Source: an uncultured Bacilli bacterium
GTDB lineage: Bacteria; Bacillota_I; Bacilli_A; RF39; UBA660
DNA length: 64,000 nt
Reading direction: 5' to 3'
NCBI GenBank assembly: GCA_934096235.1
Contig: CAKOLO010000001.1
Coordinates: 1 to 64,000 of the forward strand
Positions 51,342 to 60,401 of this stretch are shown in pieces. The position numbers and the translations under genes are program-made. Below the pieces are notes generated by a model that saw only the letters and a list, made by a program, of their open reading frames with translations, ran no database searches and was not told the origin of the DNA. The stretch's first letter is position 1, and each line of letters opens with the position of its first letter.

Positions 51342-51387
51342 AATATATATTCAAAGTGATATAATTATATAGAAAGGTAGGGAACAC

Positions 51388-52179
51388 ATGAATAATTTAG
51401 CAGTATGTATAAGTAATGATAACTTATCCTCTCCTTATGAAACTATAGATGCTGTAGTTAATGCTGGATTTAAAAATGTATTTATACAATGGTATGATCA
51501 AGACTTTGAAGTTTCACAAGAAGAACAACTTAAATATATAAGAGAAAAGAATCTAAATGTTATATTTGCTCATCTAGGATATAAAAACTTAAATAATATT
51601 TGGATTGATAATGAAATAGGCGAAGAACTAGTAAGAAAATATTTAAGAAACTTAGATGAGTGTAAAAACAATAATATTGATATGGTCGTAATGCACGCTT
51701 GTATTGGTTGGGATGCAGTAGAACCAAATGAAATAGGACTTGAAAGATTTAGAAAAGTATGTGATTACGCAGAAAAACTAGGTATCAAAGTAGCATTTGA
51801 AAATACTAAAATGAAAGGTTACTTAGAATTCTTACTTAAAAATATTAAAAATGATAACGTAGGTATTTGTTTTGACTCTGGACACTATCACTGTCACTTC
51901 AAAGATGATTTTAATTTTAGTATATTTAAAGATAAAATATTTTGCCTTCATTTACATGATAATTTCGGAGAAATTGATGATCATGTAATACCATATGATG
52001 GAACACTAGATTATGATAAAGTTATTAAAGGTTTAAAAGAAGCAAACTATAAAGGATATACTACTTTAGAAGTATGTTATAGAAAGTTTTATAAAGAAAA
52101 AATAAACTTAAATGATTTTTATAATAAAACTTATAAAGTTGGAGAAAAACTAGATAAATTATTAAAGGAGGAAAAATGA
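51388..52179 (+). CDS. Sugar phosphate isomerase/epimerase-like TIM barrel
   Basis: 263 aa, xylose isomerase-like/AP endonuclease 2 fold. Metal-ligand positions visible: VAFENT, ICFDSGHYHCH, CLHLHDNFGEIDDH and TTLEVCYR. This is the IolE/IolI-like sugar epimerase group; substrate unknown. aaaggtaggg precedes ATG; it overlaps gpmA by 4 nt. Confidence 0.8.
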   Translation: MNNLAVCISNDNLSSPYETIDAVVNAGFKNVFIQWYDQDFEVSQEEQLKYIREKNLNVIFAHLGYKNLNNIWIDNEIGEELVRKYLRNLDECKNNNIDMVVMHACIGWDAVEPNEIGLERFRKVCDYAEKLGIKVAFENTKMKGYLEFLLKNIKNDNVGICFDSGHYHCHFKDDFNFSIFKDKIFCLHLHDNFGEIDDHVIPYDGTLDYDKVIKGLKEANYKGYTTLEVCYRKFYKEKINLNDFYNKTYKVGEKLDKLLKEEK

Positions 52180-52859
52180 AACTAGTATTATTAAGACATG
52201 GAGAAAGTGAATGGAATAAAGAAAATAGATTTACTGGATGGACAGATGTAGATTTGTCAGAAGAAGGTATTAAAGAAGCTGAAAACGCAGGGAAACTTTT
52301 AAAAGAAAAGGGTTTCACTTTTGATATTTCATTTACTTCAGTATTAAAAAGAGCCACTAAAACATTAGATATAGTATTAAAAGAAATGAATCTTGATATA
52401 CCAGTACATTATAGTTATAGACTAAATGAAAGACACTATGGAGCACTTCAAGGCTTAAATAAAGATGAAATGAGAAAGAAGTTTGGAGAAGAACAAGTGC
52501 ATATATGGAGACGTAGTTATGATGTAAGGCCACCAAAACTTACTAAAGATGATGAAAGATATCCAGGAAATGATCCAAAATATAAAGATTTAACTCCTGA
52601 AGAATTACCACTTGCAGAGTGTTTAAAAGATACTTTAGAAAGAGTACTTCCATATTATAATAATGAAATAAAAAAACATTTAGAAAACAAAGAAAACGTT
52701 TTAGTCGTGGCTCACGGTAATAGTATTAGAAGTATAATTAAATATTTAGAAAACATTAGTGATGAAGATATTATGAACGTAGAAATACCTACAGGAGTAC
52801 CATATGTTTATGAACTAGATGATAATTTAAGTATAAAAGAAAAATATTTCTTAAAATAA
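52176..52859 (+). CDS. gpmA: 2,3-bisphosphoglycerate-dependent phosphoglycerate mutase
   Basis: 227 aa. The phospho-His is in LRHGESEWNKENRFTGW; ERHYGALQGLNKDE, RRSYDVRPP and VVAHGNSIRS complete the active site. Interconverts 3- and 2-phosphoglycerate in glycolysis. aaaggagg precedes ATG inside the end of the epimerase gene. Confidence 0.96.
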   Translation: MKLVLLRHGESEWNKENRFTGWTDVDLSEEGIKEAENAGKLLKEKGFTFDISFTSVLKRATKTLDIVLKEMNLDIPVHYSYRLNERHYGALQGLNKDEMRKKFGEEQVHIWRRSYDVRPPKLTKDDERYPGNDPKYKDLTPEELPLAECLKDTLERVLPYYNNEIKKHLENKENVLVVAHGNSIRSIIKYLENISDEDIMNVEIPTGVPYVYELDDNLSIKEKYFLK

Positions 52860-52908
52860 ATAGACATTCTTATGTATATAACTTATAATAAACCACTAAG
52901 GAGGGTTT

Positions 52909-53679
52909 ATGAAGTATATAAACAAAGTAAATACAAAAAGATATGTCATTTATGGAGTTATAGCATTATTCTTAGTTATAACTATACTATGCAGTTTTCA
53001 AACAATTAAGTCAGGTGAAATAGGTTTAAAAGTACGATTTGGTAAGATAGTAAATACTCAATTAAACGAAGGATTTAATTTTAAAATACCATACGTAGAA
53101 CAAATAGTTAAAGTAAATATTAAAGTCCAAAAGATTGAATTAGATACAGAAAGCTCAAGTAAAGACTTACAAACTATAGAAACAACTTTAGCAGTAAACT
53201 ATAGAATCAATAGTGATAAAGCAACTCACCTATATAGAACAGTAGGCAATAACTATGAAAGTACTATTTTAGAACCAGCGATTAAAGAAAGTATTAAAGC
53301 TACTATTGCTAAATATACAGCAGCTGAAGTAATCACTGAAAGAGCAAATGTTTCTAAGAATTGTATGGAAGACTTACAATCTAAAGTAGATAAATATGGT
53401 ATCACAATTGATAATTTCAATATTACTAACTTAAGTTTTAGTGAAGAATATAGTAAAGCTATCGAAGACAAACAAGTAGCAGAACAAAAATTAGAAAAAG
53501 CTAAACTTGATGCTGAAAGTAAAATAGTTGAAGCAGAAGCAACTAAGAAAGCAAATGATTTACTAAAGCAAAGTCTAACAGACAATTTAATTGCTAAAGA
53601 ATTTATAAATAAATGGGATGGTAAACTTCCATCTACATACGCAGGAAAAGATATATTGAGTATATTTAATTTAAAGTAA
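52909..53679 (+). CDS. SPFH/prohibitin-like membrane protein
   Basis: 256 aa. N-terminal membrane helix (about 12-31), SPFH domain (GEIGLKVRFGKIVNTQLNEGFNFK onward, to about 190) and a coiled coil (KQVAEQKLEKAKLDAESKIVEAEATKKAND). Resembles HflC/prohibitin scaffolds of membrane microdomains. Strong aaggagggt before ATG. Single copy, not paired with a second SPFH gene or FtsH here. Confidence 0.87.
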   Translation: MKYINKVNTKRYVIYGVIALFLVITILCSFQTIKSGEIGLKVRFGKIVNTQLNEGFNFKIPYVEQIVKVNIKVQKIELDTESSSKDLQTIETTLAVNYRINSDKATHLYRTVGNNYESTILEPAIKESIKATIAKYTAAEVITERANVSKNCMEDLQSKVDKYGITIDNFNITNLSFSEEYSKAIEDKQVAEQKLEKAKLDAESKIVEAEATKKANDLLKQSLTDNLIAKEFINKWDGKLPSTYAGKDILSIFNLK

Positions 53680-53699
53680 GCAACAAATAGTTGCTTTTT
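53678..53699 (+). terminator. Terminator of the SPFH gene
   Basis: Stem aagcaac/gttgctt, 5-nt loop, T tract; overlaps the stop codon. Confidence 0.8.
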
Positions 53700-53728
53700 C
53701 TTTTCTATAACGCATAAAATAGGCAAAT

Positions 53729-53757
53729 TTGCTTAATAATGTTAAAAGTGTTATAAT
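53729..53757 (+). promoter_or_regulatory. Promoter of the 53796 gene, extended -10
   Basis: TTGCTT (53729-53734), 17-nt spacer, TGT then TATAAT (53752-53757). Confidence 0.7.
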
Positions 53758-53795
53758 AGTTAGCACTTGCCCATTAAGGAGTGAATATATAATAT

Positions 53796-54362
53796 ATGAT
53801 ATATAAATTATTAATAGCACTTACTTTATTTGGAGGAGTATTTAGTAATAATACTAAAGAAACAACTGAAATAAATCACAACTACTTAGATAAACAAATA
53901 GAGTTAAGTGTTAAGCATTTCCAAAGTGAACATGAAGACTATAAGAAAGAGAATTACTATAATGGAGAAAAAATAGATGTTATAGCAAGTAAAATAGATA
54001 GATATCTAAATTCTACATTAAAAGGAAAAGGTAAGTTTATTACTGAATATTCAATTTCTGTTGGAATGGATCCTTATTTAGCAGCAGGAGTAATGTTACA
54101 AGAAACTGGTTGCTATTGGAACTGCAGTTATTTAACTAGAGTATGTAATAATGTTGGTGGTAACAAAGGAAAACCTGGATGTAATGGAGGAAGCTATAGA
54201 AGATTTGATACCATCGAAGAAGGAATTAAGTTTGCAATAAACAAATTAAATTCTTACTATCAAAAAGGATTAACTACTACATACCAAATTGGACCTAAAT
54301 ATGCAAGCGATCCAAAATGGCCAGAAAGAGTTAATAATTACATCAAAAAGTTAAAAAAATAA
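53796..54362 (+). CDS. Secreted glucosaminidase-like lysozyme-fold protein
   Basis: 188 aa. Signal peptide (MIYKLLIALTLFGGVFS), a 65-residue linker, then a glucosaminidase/transglycosylase-like domain: ISVGMDPYLAAGVMLQETGC with the candidate catalytic Glu, NNVGGNKGKPGC, YRRFDTIEEGIKFAINKL and YQIGPKYASDPKWPERVN. It likely trims peptidoglycan. Four Cys could form disulfides. The aaggag site is about 14 nt from ATG, which is long. Confidence 0.82.
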   Translation: MIYKLLIALTLFGGVFSNNTKETTEINHNYLDKQIELSVKHFQSEHEDYKKENYYNGEKIDVIASKIDRYLNSTLKGKGKFITEYSISVGMDPYLAAGVMLQETGCYWNCSYLTRVCNNVGGNKGKPGCNGGSYRRFDTIEEGIKFAINKLNSYYQKGLTTTYQIGPKYASDPKWPERVNNYIKKLKK

Positions 54363-54384
54363 CAAAAATTTATTAGGGGGAAAT

Positions 54385-55023
54385 ATGGATAGAAATATAT
54401 ACTTACATGCAATAAACTCAGTACCAGATGAATATTATCATCCAGAAGAAACTAACAAAATACTTCTTCAAATACTCAAAAGAAGAGCAATTCTTTCATC
54501 AAAGTTGCAAAGAAGAAGATCAACTGGTGGGTTCAATGGTCATGATTATGTTTCATTGTGTGATTATGCTAAAAGAAATGATTATAAAAGTTTTATGGGA
54601 AAGTATAATGCATATCACACATACGTAAGATATTCTCTATCATTAGCATTTCCTAAAGATAAATTAAATATTATAAAACCAAAAGTATTAAATGGAGTAT
54701 ACATTAGAGATTCAAAAGGATACTATGAAATGGAAAAATTAGGCAAGTCTAGAAAAGAAAGATGCACAGATATGCCAGATGAAGTACAAGTAAAAGATAA
54801 AGTATCGCTAGATAATTTATGTGCAACTACATTTCCATTGCATTTATTAAGAGATTTTAGTGATTGTTCTTTAGATGAACAAGCATCATTAATAATGTTT
54901 GAGATAGAAGAAATAGATAGATTACTAAATAAATTTGGATACGATGTTCCAGTGTTTGATATAGATACTTTTGAAGAATTAACAAGCGCAAGTCAAGTAA
55001 AAATGTTAATTAGAAATAAATAA
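54385..55023 (+). CDS. Unknown protein, possible ADP-ribosyltransferase-like fold
   Basis: 212 aa, cytoplasmic, no family firmly recognised. YLHAINSVPDEYY near the N terminus, ILSSKLQRRRSTGGFNGHDYVSLCD, and MPDEVQVKDKVSLDNLCATTFP faintly follow the order seen in ART-like folds (start strand, FNG.DYVSL loop, E.QV strand). This is weak resemblance only. taggggg precedes ATG; cotranscribed with the glucosaminidase (22-nt gap) and closed by its own terminator. Confidence 0.5.
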   Translation: MDRNIYLHAINSVPDEYYHPEETNKILLQILKRRAILSSKLQRRRSTGGFNGHDYVSLCDYAKRNDYKSFMGKYNAYHTYVRYSLSLAFPKDKLNIIKPKVLNGVYIRDSKGYYEMEKLGKSRKERCTDMPDEVQVKDKVSLDNLCATTFPLHLLRDFSDCSLDEQASLIMFEIEEIDRLLNKFGYDVPVFDIDTFEELTSASQVKMLIRNK

Positions 55024-55044
55024 GCAAGCTAGTCTTGCTTTTAA
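55022..55044 (+). terminator. Terminator of the 53796-55023 operon
   Basis: Stem aagcaag/cttgctt, 5-nt loop, short T run. Confidence 0.75.
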
Positions 55045-55054
55045 AATGTCAAAA

Positions 55055-55083
55055 TTGACTAAATGTATCACTTATGATATAAT
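55055..55083 (+). promoter_or_regulatory. Promoter of the 55107 gene, extended -10
   Basis: TTGACT (55055-55060), 17-nt spacer, TGA then TATAAT (55078-55083). Confidence 0.75.
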
Positions 55084-55106
55084 ATGCAGAAATAAGAGGG
55101 GATATT

Positions 55107-56879
55107 ATGGGAAACAAGGATTTTGAAGTATTCATTCCACATGCCAACTGGAAAATGAATAATAAATTAATTGATATATTATATGATACTGCTTTAAAAT
55201 ATGGAGACTTTGTATATAGTTTAAGTAGAATATATACAGATATGGAACCTAGAGATGAAATTTTAATAAGTAGAGATTATGAATTAAATGATAGTGATGA
55301 TATTTTATTTAAAAGAACTTGGAATAGGTATGGAGCTAGTACAAGAAAAGGCTTCGTTGCTAACTACGGAGCATTATTCCCAAAACATACTCAAATATTG
55401 CCAATAATAAAATTATCCGATGAAATGTTTGAAGAACTTACAAAAGGTTTAAAACCCGGAACAAAAACTATAGAGTTAGGTAGATATCCTATGAAAGCAA
55501 ATTTCTTAACTACAGAAGAGAAAAAAGGAAAAGTACCTACTGGTAAAACATATACTTTACCAATCGAAACACCAGACTTTTGTACAAGAGTAAACAAAAA
55601 ACAAAGAGTAGAAGAATATGAATTAAATGATGAAAAGATAGTAGATGTAGTAAGATACACAAAAGATATACAAAAAGATAAACTTCTTAAAGTTAAAGAA
55701 ACATTTACAGTAAAACCTATAAAGTGGCATGTAGACTGGAAAAACAAATGTTTAATAGCTCCAGAACCATTATTAACAGGAATAGCTCTATCAAAAGACG
55801 TTGATATACCTCCTTATGAATACACTTATTTATATGAATATTTAAATGAAACTTTCTTACATGATGCGATATTACAACATATGAACGCAAGACAAATCAA
55901 AGAAACAGATAACATATATCAAGATGAAATAACTACTCTTATAAATGAAATAAGTGTTTATGCTGAGTATTATCATGGAACAGAAGATGTAAGTATAGTA
56001 GTTAGAAAACTAGTCACAAAATATAATAATGATATACTAGAATTAAAAAATAATACTGGCCTTACATTAGTTACAGAAGATACATTAAGAGTAAATCTTA
56101 TTAGTGATTTAAATAGAATACTTGATAAATTAAAAAGAAATATGGAATCAAGCAAAGAATACAATAAGATTTTAGATTTCATTGATAAATGTATAGATGC
56201 ACTACATGATAAAGAAACTGAATGTAATAGTGAACTATATAAAGATATTTATAGAATACATAGTGAAATATTTCCAAAGTTAACTAGTGATCATAAAATG
56301 GTTCTAAGAAGAAAAATAATAACTCTATTAGAAGAAGATAAGAAAGACGTAAAAGCATACTTAGAATATATAAATACACTTACTGATGGAATTAACTTAA
56401 GATTAGCTCCACCACTACTAGGATATAAAGACTTATCTAGTTATGAAACACACTTTAGAATAAAATTACATCCCGTACTTGAATCTATGGTTTCTATGTC
56501 AAGAAACGAAGAAAAAAGAATAGAAATTGAAGCACGTAAATTTATGCTTAATGAATTATCAAAATTTTCAAGTAATGAACAATTTATAAGTACAGCTCTT
56601 ATGCTTATAAATAATGGTAACTACATACATATTGATAGTAATAATAGATTTATAGATAAACTGCTTGATAGTATAAACGAAGAAGTAAAGAGTATAAGAA
56701 TAAATAGAAGAGATATAGATTTAAAAAGTGTATTAAGTATAGAACTAGAAAGCTATGATATATTATCTATCTCTAAAGCACTTTCTAAGATAATGATTAG
56801 TCTTCATAAAATAAATTTAGATATTGAAGAAGAAAAAGCAAAAGCTAAAAAACTAAATAAATATTTAGTAAAAATTTAA
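55107..56879 (+). CDS. Large cytoplasmic protein with DUF6273-like N-terminal part
   Basis: 590 aa, no signal or membrane helix. The first 250 residues contain ELGRYPMKANFL, GKTYTLPIETPDF, VKPIKWHVDWKNKCLIAPEP and YLYEYLNETFLHDAI, following DUF6273-type domains (FG.YPQ..., EPIKW.V, LR.WLN..F). The other 340 residues are helical and charged (LINEISVYAEYYH, LNRILDKLKRNMESSKEYNKI) and resemble nothing I know. gagggg precedes ATG. Monocistronic. Function unknown. Confidence 0.6.
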   Translation: MGNKDFEVFIPHANWKMNNKLIDILYDTALKYGDFVYSLSRIYTDMEPRDEILISRDYELNDSDDILFKRTWNRYGASTRKGFVANYGALFPKHTQILPIIKLSDEMFEELTKGLKPGTKTIELGRYPMKANFLTTEEKKGKVPTGKTYTLPIETPDFCTRVNKKQRVEEYELNDEKIVDVVRYTKDIQKDKLLKVKETFTVKPIKWHVDWKNKCLIAPEPLLTGIALSKDVDIPPYEYTYLYEYLNETFLHDAILQHMNARQIKETDNIYQDEITTLINEISVYAEYYHGTEDVSIVVRKLVTKYNNDILELKNNTGLTLVTEDTLRVNLISDLNRILDKLKRNMESSKEYNKILDFIDKCIDALHDKETECNSELYKDIYRIHSEIFPKLTSDHKMVLRRKIITLLEEDKKDVKAYLEYINTLTDGINLRLAPPLLGYKDLSSYETHFRIKLHPVLESMVSMSRNEEKRIEIEARKFMLNELSKFSSNEQFISTALMLINNGNYIHIDSNNRFIDKLLDSINEEVKSIRINRRDIDLKSVLSIELESYDILSISKALSKIMISLHKINLDIEEEKAKAKKLNKYLVKI

Positions 56880-56885
56880 AAATTA

Positions 56886-56914
56886 TTGACAAAAACAAAT
56901 GAATAAACTATAAT
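56886..56914 (+). promoter_or_regulatory. Promoter of the aspS-lysS T-box operon
   Basis: TTGACA (56886-56891), 17-nt spacer, TATAAT (56909-56914); full consensus. Confidence 0.8.
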
Positions 56915-56920
56915 CTACTC

Positions 56921-57140
56921 ATAAGCGATGAAGGAAAGTAGTAATTATTTATTTCCCTTAATAGAGAATTAGTGGTTGGTGGAAACTAATAATAGATAAA
57001 TGATGAAGAAAAAACGTGACAATTTTCTGGAGCAAACAAGCATGTCAGCTATAAAGACTAAAAGATAGAATTCATAAGAATCTATGAAGTAAGATGGTAC
57101 AGCGTACAAAAACGCTCTTACGGATAGATTCTTTTTTTTA
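56921..57140 (+). promoter_or_regulatory. T-box riboswitch of aspS-lysS, specifier probably GAC (Asp)
   Basis: Stem I: aggaaa pairs uuuucu below the specifier loop, and gtggttggtggaaactaa lies near 56972-56989. Aligned with the Tyr T-box (GU-UAC-A), this one reads GU-GAC-A with GAC at 57018-57020. The T-box aagatggtacagcg starts near 57091. The terminator agaatctat/atagattct ends in eight T (to about 57139). UGGU in the T-box would pair tRNA-Asp G73 only by wobble. Confidence 0.85.
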
Positions 57141-57159
57141 TTAGAAGGAGTTGAGTTTT

Positions 57160-58899
57160 ATGGAAAACAGATACAGAAATGTATATTGTGGAGAAGTAAC
57201 AAAAGAATATGAAGGAAAAGAAGTAAGACTAGCAGGATGGATTGAAACAGTTCGTAATCTTGGAGGACTAGTATTTATTACGTTAAGAGATGAAACTGGA
57301 ATCGTACAGTTAATTTCAAATAATGTAGAATATGCTAAACTAAATCGTGAATCTACTGCTACTGTAACAGGTATAGTTAAGCCTAGAACACCAGATATGG
57401 TAAATAAAAACATGAAAACAGGTGAAATAGAAGTAGAAATTAAGACTATAGATATTCTAGGAGATGTATATAGAACACTTCCATTCGAAGTTAAAAATAG
57501 TAAATCTTCAAGCGAAGAAACTAGACTTAAATATCGTTATTTAGATTTAAGAAATAAAAGTGTTCATGATGGTATTAGATTTAGAACAGAAGTAATTGAC
57601 TTTATTAGACATACTATGAAAGATATGAAATTTACTGAAATTCAAACACCAATCTTAACAGCATCTAGTCCAGAAGGAGCAAGAGACTTCATAGTACCAA
57701 GTAGAAAATTCAAAGGTAAATTCTATGCTCTTCCTCAAGCACCACAAATATTCAAACAATTATTAATGTGTAGTGGATTTGATAGATACTTCCAAATCGC
57801 ACCATGTTTTAGAGATGAAGATCCAAGAAGTGATAGACTTTATGGAGAATTCTATCAATTAGACTTTGAAATGTCATTCGCAACACAAGAAGATGTATTC
57901 GAAGTTGGTCAAAGAGTATTCCATGATGTATTTGAAAAGTTTGGTAACAAAGAAGTATCAAGTGTACCATTTAGAAGAATACCATTTAAAGAAGCTATGG
58001 AAAAATATGGTAGTGATAAACCAGATTTAAGAATACCTTTTGCTATTGAAAATATTACAAGTATTCTTAGTAAGTCTGAAAGCGTAGTATTTAAAGATAA
58101 AGAAGTAAAAGCATGTGTACTACCTAGCAGTGATAAATCAAATTCTTGGTATAAAAAATTAGAAGAAGAATATAAGTCACTTGGTATGTCATCACTAGGT
58201 TTCATAAAACTTGATAATAATGAAATATCTGGTTCAATGGCTAAACTATTTAGTGATGAAGAAAAAGAAGAATTAAAGAAAACATTAAAACTTGAAGATG
58301 GTAACGTAGTAGTTATATCTTGTGGAACTAAAGGTGAAAAATTTGATAAACTTTGTGGTTCATTAAGATTAAAATTAGGAAATGAATTAAACTTAGTAGA
58401 TAAAAGTAAATATGAATTTTGTATTATCGTAGACTTCCCATTCTATGAGTGGAATGAAGAAGACAATAAATGGGATTTTACACATAATCCATTTAGTATG
58501 CCAAATGGTGGAATGGATGCATTATTAAATATGAATCCTGGAGATATAGTTGCTTGTCAATATGACTTCGTATGTAATGGTCTTGAAATGGCAAGTGGTG
58601 GTGAGAGAAATTATAGCCCAACTATTCTTAAAAAAGCATTTGAAATTGCTGGATACGATGAAAGTGTAGTTGAAAGTAAATTCCCATCATTATATCAAGC
58701 ATTCCAATTCGGAGCACCTCCTCACGCTGGTATGGCTCCTGGACTTGATAGAATCTTAATGTTATTAAAAGACGAAGAAAATATTCGTGAAATGGTAGCA
58801 TTCCCAATGGCAGCTAATGGAGCAGACGCATTAATGGGTTGCCCAAACGAAGTGTTTGAAAAACAATTGAGAGAAACACATATAAAAGTAAGAGATTAA
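57160..58899 (+). CDS. aspS: Aspartyl-tRNA synthetase
   Basis: 579 aa, class IIb. N-terminal OB-fold (VRLAGWIETVRNLGGLVFITLRDETG), class II motif 2 around FRDEDPRSDRLYGEFYQLD, a bacterial GAD insertion domain (about 280-420) and motif 3 GMAPGLDRILMLL. aaggag sets ATG 57160; an in-frame TTG at 57151 lies too close to that site. First gene behind the T-box. Confidence 0.97.
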   Translation: MENRYRNVYCGEVTKEYEGKEVRLAGWIETVRNLGGLVFITLRDETGIVQLISNNVEYAKLNRESTATVTGIVKPRTPDMVNKNMKTGEIEVEIKTIDILGDVYRTLPFEVKNSKSSSEETRLKYRYLDLRNKSVHDGIRFRTEVIDFIRHTMKDMKFTEIQTPILTASSPEGARDFIVPSRKFKGKFYALPQAPQIFKQLLMCSGFDRYFQIAPCFRDEDPRSDRLYGEFYQLDFEMSFATQEDVFEVGQRVFHDVFEKFGNKEVSSVPFRRIPFKEAMEKYGSDKPDLRIPFAIENITSILSKSESVVFKDKEVKACVLPSSDKSNSWYKKLEEEYKSLGMSSLGFIKLDNNEISGSMAKLFSDEEKEELKKTLKLEDGNVVVISCGTKGEKFDKLCGSLRLKLGNELNLVDKSKYEFCIIVDFPFYEWNEEDNKWDFTHNPFSMPNGGMDALLNMNPGDIVACQYDFVCNGLEMASGGERNYSPTILKKAFEIAGYDESVVESKFPSLYQAFQFGAPPHAGMAPGLDRILMLLKDEENIREMVAFPMAANGADALMGCPNEVFEKQLRETHIKVRD

Positions 58900-58913
58900 T
58901 AAAGGAGGAAAAT

Positions 58914-60401
58914 ATGGAAAGACAATTTACAGAGCAAGAATTAATTAGACGTGAAAAAGCTGAAAAATTACGTGAAGCAGGTCTAGATCCATTCGGTAGT
59001 AGGTTTGATAGAGATAGCTTCGCGGCTGATTTAAAAGAAAAATATGCTACAGTTAGTCATGAAGAATTCGAAAATATGGATGACACTGCAACAGTAGCTG
59101 GAAGAATAATGTTTATTCGTAAAATGGGTAAAGCATCATTCTTCAGTATTAAAGATAAAACAGGTCCTATTCAAATATATATTTCAATTAACGATATAGG
59201 TGAAGAATCATATACCTTATTTAAGAGTGCTGATATTGGTGATATCGTAGGTGTATATGGTAAAGTAATGAAAACAAAAACTGGAGAACTTACTATTAAG
59301 TGTTTAAAGTATACTCCACTTGTTAAAGCATTAAAACCACTTCCTGAAAAATTCCATGGACTTACTGATATAGAAGAAAGATATAGAAGACGTTACGTAG
59401 ATTTAATTATGAATGATGAATCTAAGAGAGTAGCATTCACAAGACCAAGAATAATTAGATGTATTCAAAACTTTATGGATAATCGTGGGTTTACAGAAGT
59501 AGAAACTCCAATTCTAAATACATTATTAACTGGAGCAAGTGCAAGACCATTCATTACACATCATAATACTCAAGATATGGATATGTATCTTCGTATAGCC
59601 TTAGAACTTCCTCTTAAGAGATTATTAGTAGGTGGAATGGAAGCAGTTTATGAAATAGGAAGAACATTTAGAAATGAAGGAATGGATCCTATGCATAATC
59701 CAGAATTTACTCTAATGGAAGCATACCTAGCATATTCAAATTTAGAAGGCATGATGGAAATGACAGAAAGCATGTTTAAAACAATAGCTAAAGAAATATT
59801 TGGTAAATATACATTCAACTGGAATGGAAAAGAAATTAATCTAGATGGTGAATGGAAAAGAGTAAGTATGGTTGATGCTATAAAAGAAAAAACAGGTATA
59901 GACTTTAAAAAAGAAATGACAGTAGAAGAAGCATTAGAATTATGTAAAGAACATGATATTGAAGTAGAAGAACATCAACATAATGTAGGCCATATCATTA
60001 ATCTATTCTTCGAAAAATATGTAGAAGAAACATTAATTCAACCAACATTCTTATATGGACACCCAGTAGAAATCAGTCCACTTACAAAGAGAAATCCAGA
60101 AGATCCAAGATTCGTTGATAGATTTGAATTATTTATCGGTGGAAAAGAATTTGCAAATGCATATACTGAACTTAATGATCCAATTGATCAATTAGATAGA
60201 TTTGAAAATCAACTTAAAGAAAGAGAACTTGGAAATGATGAAGCTAATGATATTGATATGGATTTCATAGAAGCATTAGAATATGGTATGCCTCCAGCAG
60301 GTGGTATAGGATATGGAATAGATAGACTTGTAATGTTCTTTACTGAATCAGCAAGTATTAGAGATGTTATCTTATTCCCAACAATGAAAGAGAGAAAATA
60401 A
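58914..60401 (+). CDS. lysS: Lysyl-tRNA synthetase, class II
   Basis: 495 aa. OB-fold (VAGRIMFIRKMGKASFFSIKD), motif 1 region FTEVETPILN, motif 2 FRNEGMDPMHNPEFTLMEAY, and motif 3 GYGIDRLVMFFT. aaaggagg precedes ATG, 14 nt after aspS. Shares the T-box of aspS. Confidence 0.97.
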   Translation: MERQFTEQELIRREKAEKLREAGLDPFGSRFDRDSFAADLKEKYATVSHEEFENMDDTATVAGRIMFIRKMGKASFFSIKDKTGPIQIYISINDIGEESYTLFKSADIGDIVGVYGKVMKTKTGELTIKCLKYTPLVKALKPLPEKFHGLTDIEERYRRRYVDLIMNDESKRVAFTRPRIIRCIQNFMDNRGFTEVETPILNTLLTGASARPFITHHNTQDMDMYLRIALELPLKRLLVGGMEAVYEIGRTFRNEGMDPMHNPEFTLMEAYLAYSNLEGMMEMTESMFKTIAKEIFGKYTFNWNGKEINLDGEWKRVSMVDAIKEKTGIDFKKEMTVEEALELCKEHDIEVEEHQHNVGHIINLFFEKYVEETLIQPTFLYGHPVEISPLTKRNPEDPRFVDRFELFIGGKEFANAYTELNDPIDQLDRFENQLKERELGNDEANDIDMDFIEALEYGMPPAGGIGYGIDRLVMFFTESASIRDVILFPTMKERK

